Under the pieces are notes generated by a model, which was not told where the DNA came from, did no database searches, and was given only the letters and a program-made list of their open reading frames with translations. 64,000 nt of DNA from Haliclystus octoradiatus (taxonomy: Eukaryota > Cnidaria > Staurozoa > Stauromedusae > Haliclystidae): NCBI GenBank assembly GCA_916610825.1, contig OU744450.1, positions 1,116,001-1,180,000 on the forward strand. The letters are read 5' to 3'. Shown here in pieces: positions 13,601 to 24,500 of the stretch. How positions within the stretch are numbered: the stretch's first letter is position 1; every line of letters begins with the position of its first letter. The translations under genes and the position numbers were made by a program.

Positions 13601-15678
13601 CTATGATATCATATTATAATGACGATTCTTCATTCACAGATCTATAAGTGGAAAATCACTACATGTCGACGTCATTTCAGAAGGAGCTGCACAAAGCGAA
13701 ACTGATAGCACCATTATCTACAAGGTGGATTTAGTAAATGGCTTCTGCAGCTGTTATCAAGGTATCAGTGGGCGTTTATGCAAACACCAATTGGCAGTTG
13801 CTGCTAAATTTGGCAAACACTTGCCAAACATGCCATTAGCGGAGTCATCAGCTGATAGACATGCTTTAATGGTGTTAGCTCTTGGTGAAGAAAAATCTCC
13901 AGAACTTTCATTTTTTGAAGACCCAGTTCTATCATTGCAAGGTACACAGGCAAAATTATGAATTGACAGCAGAATAGCACTTGATGAATATAACATTGCA
14001 AAATTTTCTTTCTCTAAAACAGAGAACCAAATTGTTGTTTCTCAATCAGACATTGGTGACTCTAGTTCTAGCCAGTTTACACAAGTGGAAACAAGTGATG
14101 GTACACAGATTGTAAATTTCGTGAAATGATTTCAATTTAATCAGATTGCCGTGAATAATTAAAAGTAGTTAAATAGCACAATATTCTATTTTAGATAACA
14201 ACATTATCTATGGAGGAACCTCGACTGCTGATGCATTTGAGAATGAGGCGGTTGATCACGGTGATTATTTTCTGAATCAAACATTTACAATTCTTGCTTT
14301 TAAATACAGTGAGGAACAAGCACTACAATATAAAGTTCTGCATTTCAGATATCAATGATTATGAAGACTCTACAGATGAGATCTGTACCGATGATGTGCT
14401 TGAGCAAGGTAACAGATCGTTCACATATCCCAGCTCTAAGGCTGAATGCTTCATCAAATAACATTGAAATTAGCCTAAATTTGATTTGATGTTAAGCACA
14501 AGCCCAAGCCAATTTGACTTTTTTTAAATTTAGAACAGCAACTTTAAATTTCTAACCCAAATTAGAAAAGAATGCATAAAACATTCCAAACAAATATGAT
14601 AGGAAAAAATATAATATGAAAAGAATTAATTGCGGTCCATGAAGCAGACCATACAAGACCATCAATAACACCATTATATAGTGTGTGATATTTTATTGAT
14701 TGATGTTTCATTGTAAGTCTAGACTTGGTTATTTTTCCATAGTGGGCTTTCTTGTCATTCCGGCATGAGTTCCGACTTTCGAAGGAGCACTATTTCTGAA
14801 ATATGGTACTTTCAAAATTAAATGTCTCCGCTTATAAGAGTCCAAGTCGAAAAATTATTGACGCCATTCCTATTTATTTTGCATGGGCTACTTGATTCCG
14901 GAATAAAATTTTTTGGTGTCATGTGCACTTTAACATGATACTAATTAAACCATCACCCTTGAAACAATTGAATTTTCACTTTCAGGTATCCTTTGATCAA
15001 TTGAAATTAAATCCAATTAAATATTAAACCGATCTGATCTATTTAAACATGTAAACTTCAACTGTAGGTGGAAGCAAACATAATCAAAATGAGCGTTTGT
15101 CACAGCAAGAGAGTGACGAAGAACAAGGTGAGCAAGAGCATGTAATATGTATGAATTTGTTTAGGACCAGACAAGCATGATTTATGACAATAAAATTATC
15201 ATCTGAATCATTATTTCATTACTCTAGGGCTGTTGAATGAAAATCAAGAAAATATAAAGAACAGCTTCATTAACATCCTTGCAAACTTCTCAAAAGCTGC
15301 TGAAGAAGTATGCGATACGTCAGACCCAATGAATGTAGCAATGAGACGTTTTGTGCACTCATTCAAAAATATAACTGATCCAGCATCGATGCTGCACAAG
15401 ATGTGAGAATTGTCAATTGTTGAGATGGCAAACAGTCCAAACATAATCTTTATATACTGCGCTAACTCATGCTACAATTTTATGTTCACTACAGGTGTGA
15501 TGGAAAAATAAGAAATGGCTCAAAAACTACTGTAAAAGTAAATTGGCCTGCAGCTGGGCGCAGAAAAACTGCATACAAAGGGGGGAAGAGCCTAACAGTT
15601 GGTGGTGTCAGGCAAGCAAGGCAACATCTGCTACGAAAAGCAATTGCTGACAATGTTGCATCGTCAAAGAAGCACTGA
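10626..15678 (+). CDS. MULE transposase-derived protein with FAR1-like, DDE and SWIM domains, 16 exons
   Basis: Spliced protein is 846 aa. Exons: 10626-10718, 10843-11102, 11358-11487, 11746-11840, 11958-12081, 12183-12650, 12755-12931, 13124-13307, 13438-13522, 13640-13941, 14023-14100, 14195-14260, 14349-14408, 15068-15127, 15228-15402, 15495-15678. Phases agree throughout. Residues about 40-150 carry a FAR1/WRKY-GCM1-like zinc pattern (CSYRCH, RCGCEA, then HNHA). The MULE catalytic triad appears as Asp264 (LFVDST), Asp362 (MTDDSSAE) and Glu483 (NNYCEATMR). A SWIM finger, CSC then CKH, lies near 575-589. The tail is acidic, then basic (GRRKTAYKGG). MULE transposases cut and paste DNA; a gene with 15 introns and no flanking inverted repeats that I could see is more likely domesticated, for example as a DNA-binding regulator. 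The stretch at 12390-12495 inside exon 6 looks atypical and may be an unrecognised intron. Exact orthology is unknown. Confidence 0.85.
11534..11710 (+). mobile_element. TA-target MITE, near complete
   Basis: TA-CAGTGAAACCTGTGTATAAC at the left; the right end is a degenerate inverse (AGAGGTTTGAATG). The body reads GGTAGATAAATTGACC and ATAGAAAATACTATTTTAGA, shared with the copies at 16764 and 55389. It is in intron 3 of the MULE-derived gene. Confidence 0.8.
13005..13080 (+). mobile_element. TA-target MITE fragment
   Basis: Matches the right half of the CAGTCAAACCTG family (GACAGGTGGTCACTGTATAG, then GCAGGCTTGACTAG). Intronic, between exons 7 and 8 of the MULE-derived gene. Confidence 0.6.
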
Positions 15679-16763
15679 ATTCACTGCACACATAATCCCA
15701 ATTATATAAGAAACTAATAGTTCAATACAAAATTATTAACCTGATTGATGCTTTCTTTCAAGTGGTTAAATTATTGCAAATAGTAGGCTACAGCCAAGTA
15801 AACAACATTTCAACGGTTTTACTTGTTTCTGTAATTAATTTTTGAACTCATTATAGATTCATGGTTAGGACTACATAAGTGACCATTATTCCATCCTTTT
15901 TCATGGAAAAGTATTGATTTCTTTTGATGTAAACACAGTGCCGTATTTCCTGCATTTTTGCTTCCGGGCAATACTCAAATGAGTGCAAGCCTGTGTGCAG
16001 ATCAAACTCTACAAAATTGTTTAAATTATAAATACACAAAAATGGTGAAGGACCCACATGCGTTGTTTTGCATTGGTTAATCGACAGATATTGTGAATGT
16101 AAAATATGCACAAGAAGGAAGTAATGCATCTGTTTTGAGGGAAATCAAGGCAACCTTGCTTTCAATGAACAATTCATTCCCAATCATTGTATTTGAGTTA
16201 TCCAAGTGAATTTCAGAAATTTCCGAATGAATTTCAGACAGACTAGTACTTTACAAGAAATTACCAATTCCATACGTATCTGCTATCTGTCAATCATGAA
16301 GTTAATTATAATTATGCTCAAATGTGGATATAGAAAAATTTGTGAATGCTGAAAATGTCCTTCTCATATTCGTCACACTTTATCTTCTACACCCGAGTGA
16401 CTTTCAGTTTCTATTGTTTACATTTATTATTTGATTTATTTCCTTGGATTGTATTTACTTTGATTACCTTTCGTCGTTATTAAAGGATGGATCCTCATTC
16501 CTCAATTCAATAGTTTGTTGTGATGCAAATATTACAATTGCAAATACTACAACCCATTCATCAATGATTAAACTTTTGATAAGCCTTAATAATAGGCTAC
16601 TGATAAACATTTTACTGAAGACAATATTAAACATATGTGGCCCATATTTTTCAGATGTATTTAGTAACTTTATTTTAACCATTTCAAATAAGATTGCTTT
16701 GCAAAGTCAGTGCTTTTATGATATCCAATGTTATGATGACTTTAGTTTTTTACCAAGCTGCTA

Positions 16764-16940
16764 CAGTGAAACCTGTATATAACAGCCAGTTACTAAAGGT
16801 AGATAAATTGACTATTATAGACAGGTGGCCTTTACATACAGGTTTTATTCAATAGAAAATACTATTTTAGACATTACAAGAGTGACCACTATAGACAGGT
16901 GGCCGCTTTATAGAGGTGAACGTTATAACAGGTTCGACTG
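16764..16940 (+). mobile_element. TA-target MITE, complete
   Basis: 177 bp from CAGTGAAACCTGTATATAAC to GTTATAACAGGTTCGACTG; the ends are inverted repeats of about 19 bp. The left flank is TA and the right flank CA. This is the best-preserved plus-strand copy. The TA target and CAGTxxAACC ends suggest a Tc1/mariner/pogo-type parent (inference). Confidence 0.85.
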
Positions 16941-17228
16941 CATTTAATTTAGTTTATATGATATGATGTTTACATTTGAAATCAATCATATTATCAAAGT
17001 TTCAAAATAGTAATAGACTGTTATACATTAAACTGAAGACATTTAACACATGTTTTTCAGCTGTGTTGTAACTTTACTTCAATCATTCTAAATAATAAAT
17101 TGAATTATCAAATATCAATGAATAAATTGAGCTACCAAAAATTGGGAATTCATATGTACTGGTAGAAGGGATTCTACTTTATTTTATACCATGTTTGTTC
17201 AGTAGGCTAATTATACATACAATTCCAA

Positions 17229-17392
<164 letters not shown>

Positions 17393-18261
17393 TAATGTGC
17401 AAATCTATATATAGCGCTTAAATCTAAAAGCTGTAATTACTCTACAAATTTATGAAGCAAAATTATTCAAGGCCTGCGTAATAAACTGGTACGCTACTTT
17501 TCGTTGGGCGTATACTTATAGGCCTACCTAATTCCACTTTTGTGATTTTTCGGTGCTTGGTCGACTTGGTGAGAACTTTGATACTTTTCATGGAAGTGTG
17601 GCCATAACCTAGACCTTATTAATTTTAAGAAATCAAAACAGTATCCAAGTCATCCGAAATTCTAAAACTAAATTTTTGATGTCTTATATTGTCAGTAATA
17701 TACAGTTGAAAGTTCGATTTGAAAGCAGGGAAAAAATGCTTACAATTTGTCTCATTGCCGCAGCCCCCATCTGTTCTTCAAGTTATCGCAGCTAAAAAAG
17801 TTAAATCACCCCAGCTAAATAGATCTTTTCTGCAGAAAATTTTCTGATAGCCAAATCTTTTAGAAATTGCAGCTAAAAAGTGATATAGCCGCAGTAAAAC
17901 AAACCATTTTCACAGCAAATCGTCTAAACGCTTCATTTTTGTAAAATCATCGCATCTAACTTGATCTCAGACAAATATCAATACCTTTCCATTTAATGAT
18001 GGGCTTTATTCACGAATACTACTTTTGGAAACAACAATTATACCATCTGATAGTAGATCTACTAGCTAGGTACTGTAATGTGAGATAATTAAGGCAATTA
18101 TGTAATTATCTTCCTCAGTGCAAACAGAAATAAATGGAGCATGTTAATAAATTATTTTTGAACAAGCATTGTACAATAACATTGTACAACTGATAAGAAT
18201 GCGGCGAGCAATATTTACGCAGCATATACATCAGCACAGTAAGTTATAGATTGCGTAAAGT

Positions 18262-18365
18262 AGCCTGCGTGAAGACATAAAACTATCTTGGAGAAACTGT
18301 ACATCTATGTAAGTGTCTTTCTACACTTTCACCAAGATAGGTTTTAATCTGCATGCAGGCTAGCG
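18262..18365. repeat. Imperfect foldback, about 30-bp arms
   Basis: Left arm TAGCCTGCGTGAAGACATAA continuing to ACTATCTTGG, right arm CCAAGATAGGTTTTAATCTG continuing to CATGCAGGCTAG. Inverse of each other with a few mismatches, separated by about 40 bases. Confidence 0.7.
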
Positions 18366-19420
18366 TAAAGAGATTAATCAAATCAATAAAAGTTTCTTTA
18401 TAGGCCTATACTAAACGAAATAGCCTATTCATAGGAATTTCATACTAAGCATGAAAAGTTTGTCAATAATTAATTACTAGCCTGTAATTGCAGATTTTTC
18501 TTGTTCCTTGAAATTAAAAGTGATAAGTAATCATAAATACTCAAAAAGTTGAGTAATTTGTAATTGTAAATGATAACTTTTTGGAATACAAACAGGAAGG
18601 ATAATTGTAATCACTCAGCGTTCATGCAAAGCAATTGTAAAGGATTACAAAATCTCAGTCAGTTTTATGTGCTATATTTTGTTAAAAATATTTTTAAAAA
18701 GTTAAGAAAAAAGTAATAAAAGTAATAACATTAGGCTACTATAATATATTATCTCAAAATAGTTCAGGCCAGACTTACGAATAGGCTTACTAATAGGCTT
18801 TACATAGAAACAATTTGGCAATGGTAATTCCTAATGTGTTTAGCTGATTTTCATGTCTGTGGAGTTGCTACATTATTTATACTTATATAGGTAATGCAGA
18901 AATTACTACACCAAACATCATGATATTAATAAAACAGAAACGTGCTTACTATTATTGCCATTAGATTTATAACAATTAACAGCTACTCTATATAGCTCCT
19001 TGTAATTTTTTTCAAATTTCTTCATCTTAGCCTTGTAGGCATCATTTTACGTTAGCACCGCGTAGTATACAGCCCATCTAATGTAGGCCTAAGCCCAAAG
19101 TATTGATTTTTAACATTGAAAATTGATTTAAAATCAGAAAGTTCATTGTTTAGCGATCAGCGCTGTCTCGCTTAGTATGTAGCATATAGGTCCAATTAGC
19201 TAGCTAGGCATATTAAGCAGCATCTATCTAAATCTATACTCTAGTAGGATGTGCATCATTTAATATAACGTAGCCTAGCATATCGATAGGAAATTAGAAT
19301 AAGTAATTCAAGGGGTAAGAGATCTAAGACAACTCGTACAAACTGAAGCTAAAACATTCAACATACTGCATAAAATAAATCAAAGCTGTATTTTCTTACC
19401 TTATTTCCAGGAATATGCAT

Positions 19421-20184
19421 CGTGAGAGGATAGAGATGATGATAGCCTAGGCCAAGGTCACTCCATTTTCACAGCGGATGAAAAGTTGGAAACTTCGCAT
19501 AAAACAAGTCAATAATAGTAAATGCCATAACAACTACGCACATAAAAGTTCAACATGATCATTACTCGGTTTTCCAACTCAAATAAGCATAATCATTCTC
19601 CTACCAAACAGGAGTGCTGCCTAATCAAATCAAGAAGCTATACATAATAAAGTCTATAAAGAAACTGCTAAGGTTGTTGAAATACAAGCATGGCCGCCAA
19701 TAATAACGCGAATGATTTGAAAGCAGCAACACGCAGCCAAAGTATCGACGACGCGCGATCCATAATGGCTGCATGGACGTAACTACACTGTTTCTGCCAA
19801 ATCGTGAGAGGATAGAGATGATGATAGCCTAGGCCAAGGTCACTCCATTTTCACAGCGGATGAAAAGTTGGAAACTTCGCATAAAACAAGTCAATAATAG
19901 TAAATGCCATAACAACTACGCACATAAAAGTTCAACATGATCATTACTCGGTTTTCCAACTCAAATAAGCATAATCATTCTCCTACCAAACAGGAGTGCT
20001 GCCTAATCAAATCAAGAAGCTATACATAATAAAGTCTATAAAGAAACTGCTAAGGTTGTTGAAATACAAGCATGGCCGCCAATAATAACGCGAATGATTT
20101 GAAAGCAGCAACACGCAGCCAAAGTATCGACGACGCGCGATCCATAATGGCTGCATGGACGTAACTACACTGTTTCTGCCAAAT
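19421..20184. repeat. Two-copy tandem duplication, 382-bp period
   Basis: Copy 1 is 19421-19802 and copy 2 is 19803-20184. By reading they look identical or nearly so, implying a very recent event (or an assembly artefact). Each copy has GGCCGCCAATAATAACGCG and the CpG-rich block shared, inverted, with 10333-10406. Confidence 0.9.
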
Positions 20185-21309
20185 CGCCTCCCGTACGAGG
20201 GAAGAAACAATAACAGCCCCGTACCCCACAACACAAACCTAGCAGGTGGAGTACAGAAAATTTGGATAGATTGTAGAGTGAAAGACTGCCAAAATAGCAA
20301 ATTATCAGATAGAGCGAAAAGAGCTGTGGACTAAAGAAACTTCTATGTGAGTTTATTTTGGAAGAGAAGCACCCAATTTTCAGATTTAGGTTGTTATACT
20401 AACGATTGACTTCAAAACTATGAAAACGTGATATATCTAGTTATTTAAATTCTAAGTTTGTAAATGTTTACAAAATAAATATTATAAAACCAACCTGCAG
20501 GGATAGTCATTGTATCTTTTTTTGATGTGATTTTCTATCTGTAGAGAAAAAACGACATATATTTTCTCAACGGTACAGCCAGACGGGATGGAAGGAGGGA
20601 ATGTTGTTTCCAAGGCATAGAGAGGAGAGACTAATAATTACTAGAATGCATATTAGTTTCAGAACCATAAGAAACAGAGAAAGAAAGACAATAATTAAAA
20701 CATCCTTTGAAATTATGTTGTATAACTTGTATTCAATTGGACTTACCGTTCTCAATGAAAAACTAGGAGAATGACTGTAGAATTTCGACTGACGCCAGCA
20801 AATGGACTTTGAACAGTACGCGTGGCTATAAGTTGTTGTTTTGTTATGCTGATATTTACAAACGAGGTCACGCTCTGCTTGGAAGCGCAGTGGGCGTTGT
20901 CGTTGCAAATCTAATCTTTGTATATAAAGCATAGTCACGTGTAGTCAAATCGACCAATCACAGGGATACTTAGTCTATCAGATAGTTGGCAACTATTTCC
21001 AACAAGCAATACAATAGCTATATCTATCTGATACGGTTCAAGTGTCTCTTCGGGTCAGTTACATCAGTCACTACGAATATTAGATATTCCGAATCGCTAC
21101 TGAGAGAGAGCCTACTGCACACACCCTGGACATTCTGGAATTGTATTGCCGGGTACTGAAATTCATCCGTATCAGCTAGATTTTACTCATGTAAACAGAC
21201 TGAAGTGAAATGTACCAATTATTTCACCAAAGCTATTAATCAATTAAAGTGTATCCCATTCATTTTCAGTAATTATTTCAGTAAAATTTAAGTGTTTCAA
21301 ATTTCGTAG

Positions 21310-21400
21310 TGAATAATAATAATACTAATATAAATATATTATATAGACATTTATATAGGCTTATAAAGCTCTAAGCGCTTTACAAATTTAAATTACATTT
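21310..21400. repeat. AGCGC-type retroelement tail fragment
   Basis: AATAATAATAATACTAATAT followed by GACATTTATATAGGCTTATA and CTCTAAGCGCTTTACA. Same organisation as 2216-2290. Confidence 0.5.
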
Positions 21401-21560
21401 GTGTAGCATAAATGTTACTATCAATTACAAGTTAATTTAATTACATTAAAAATCAGATGTATATACATATCGTTGCTAAGCTATGGCAAAAATCTATTCC
21501 GTAACTCGGAACTAATATTTACAAAAATATATAAAAAATAAATTTTAAAGATCTTAATTT

Positions 21561-24500
21561 CTAGTGAGGTAAACCGTTTGTTTGAGAATATACGGAGGCG
21601 TCAATTTGTGACCAGCAAAGACCCAAAACATCCGTGCTTCCTGATTGGTCAATTGGTTGATTGACACTTGTTGCCATTAGTTGATGATCAGGGACTGCAA
21701 TCGAGTAAGTGAGTGACGTATGTATGTTACTAGGATTAGACGATGGTTCAAACGGAGATAGAATTTGAGCGACGCTCTCTGATAAATGGACGTCAGGCAA
21801 TAAGGAAGTCAATTCATTTGATTTTGAAGCATTAGGCAGCGTGATACTGGGATGCTATGAGAAAAGAAGAAATATCATATTAACAGAAAGAATACAGTAT
21901 ATTACTAGAATTACGTGGACAGTTGTTAAAGATCATCGAAGAAATTTGATTATCTTTATGATTCCGATAGAGTCCAGCGGAATTGTAATACTTTCTGCGA
22001 GTGATATCACTGGAGTGAGAAAAAACTGTGCGTGAATTCAAATGAATTCCATTAACAATCGAGGCATAATTGCCATGAAATATGTGAAATTTGATTTGTA
22101 GTGTCGCGGCGCTCAAGATCAGAAATTGGTCAACAAAACATCTCATTGAGAAGTCTTGTATCAGTTTTTTAGCACAGCAAAAACTAATCCAACGAGGCAG
22201 GTATTTTTGAAAAATCCGCAGCAATATTTATGTACCAAATTTAATTTTGGGTGGTCAATTATCCAATCATTTTCAAACTTGCATAATTGTAATCTGCCTA
22301 AATTCTGAATAAGAAAAATCTATTAAAAAGCCTGAATTTTGGAATTTAAAAATGTTCGATTTTTCATGAAAACTTTTAATTAACTAAAAAACTTTGAAAC
22401 ACATATAACTTCCAGTCAGCTACAATTATGCAATCTTTTAAAATCTCGTAAAATTATGAGATGAGATCAGTAGCCAGCATAAACCATCAACTTTCTTCCA
22501 GGGAAAAGCGTGTTGTCTACAATCTGATTACAAAGATAGATATTACCCATTATATCCTGCTTCCACTCTCTCTATATAATCCTTACAGTTGTGTTCGTGG
22601 TTGGAGAAATAAGTTATACCTGTTGAATGATGATTGGTACTTTTCCTTTAAATCCATTTTCATTGGCCATTGACACAGGCATTGTTCCAGCAATTCCGTG
22701 CATAATATTCGACGTTTCAATACCGGAATTCGGTTTACCTTCTTCATAATCATTAGGAAGTGACATTGGTACCTGGGTAATTGGAACCAAAATTGACGAA
22801 CATGGTAAATTTGATTGAACCGGGATAAGTTGTGTCGGAGCAGACGGAACAATTGATGATGAACATAACATCCACGGAGTGGGAATAGAGACGAACGGAG
22901 AAGGATGAAAAATAGAGTTATGACTACTTGAGCTAATTAAATGGCTCTGTGATTCACCTAGAGTATTTAATGGTAAGTGGTTGGATTGGATAGTCGTTGA
23001 ACAAACTGAATTCGTTGATGATACTTCACTAGCAATGATCGTATTACATGATAGTTGACATGGTATCGTTTGCACTGCCTCCTTTTGAATCGTTTCATCG
23101 TTAATGACGTAAACTTTCAATGTATTATCATACGGTGATGATGATGTTGAAATTGGAAGCTTGGGAACAATGAGAGTCTTGCTTTTACTGATTTCTCTGG
23201 CTTCGTTCGCTGTTAATTCAATCATAGCTTTCGTAGAGTCTTCAACTGTCAAATAAAAGAACTTATACTGTAATACCTGCTATAGCGCCCACCTGTCTGT
23301 TGTGGTCACCTCAGTAATATACACAATGTATCAAACTTCAGGCTTCCTTTTACAATGAACGATAGCTATGAGATTGGAAACGTACTGACTGCTTCACACA
23401 GGTGACCCTTATTAAGAGGTTAAATAGAACATTGTAAATTGAACTCTTAGCGATATATCATATTAAATTGCAAGAGTAATCAAATTGCTTGAATCAGTTG
23501 TGTATGGGAGCCAATGTCAAAGCACAGTCAGTAGAAAATTCTATTCTATATTGACTATGGTCAAATGCTCTGTAGCAGAAGTATTCTTCTTTAACAACAG
23601 AAAGAGTTTCATATGATCCATGGCAAACGCAAGAGGCTAGATTTAAATCTATGATCTGTAGTAGCATATTTATCAGCCTTTTTTATCATTAGCACAAATT
23701 GATTGGGATTCTGTTTAGAATAATACAGATTTATAGTTATGCGATTATATAAATACAAAGAAAACAATTTTGATGTATACCTATAGATTCGTTCCTGATG
23801 CGAAACATTTCTTCTTTCCTTCGATTTGCGTACCAATTATAAACTCTCATTTCCGTTACAATATTTCCTCCAAGAGCTGCAATTTTGGTAGGGTCCAGCC
23901 CTCTAAATTCTAATTCTATTCGGTTGCATCTTGCTGCCAAAACATTCCTAACAGAAAACAAAAAGAGTTAGATTAAAAGATCTCTTAGTTGAGATTCTAA
24001 TAGTTAATACTTACAATTAGTGAAAAAGGTCGGTAATAAAGAAAAGCTTAACAAGGACGTTTCACATAAAGAGAGAACGGTGAAGTCAGTCTGCGCTCAG
24101 AAGGAACTGGAATGAGGATTAGCTCAGTTGGCAGAGCAACCGAACTTCAGATCGGATCATATCTGATCGAATGTGGTTCAAATCCTCCTAATTAGGTCAA
24201 CTCAGCCTTGACTTTATCTGAAACATCAAATGAGTACCATCTAAGGATGGCGGATGGAATGGTTCAGAAGGAATTGCATTGTGAGTAGCTGCGGCGCATC
24301 GTTGCGCATTGACAATCAAGGCCTATCTGCCATGAAATCTGTTGAAATTGATCTGCAGTGTCGCGGCTGAGATCAACAAAGAGCGTTTAAAATCATTGCT
24401 CTAAGCGAAAAGAGCCACTCTTATAGAAATAGAGGAGTGGTACGGATGCCTTCAGTAGGGCGACACCGTCCACATTACTTTTCTTAAAGCTTATTATACA

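Noticed and set aside
16444-16782. 112-codon plus-strand frame
   Set aside because: No domain, AT-driven composition, and its end runs into the MITE at 16764.
20007-20300. 97-codon minus-strand frame
   Set aside because: It comes from the duplicated CpG-rich block; the similar frame at 10199-10495 lies in the divergent promoter region, so the similarity is at DNA level.
24114-24190. tRNA gene
   Set aside because: A and B boxes are present, but the sequence continues as a dispersed SINE with further copies at 26912, 34180, 47138 and 22048.
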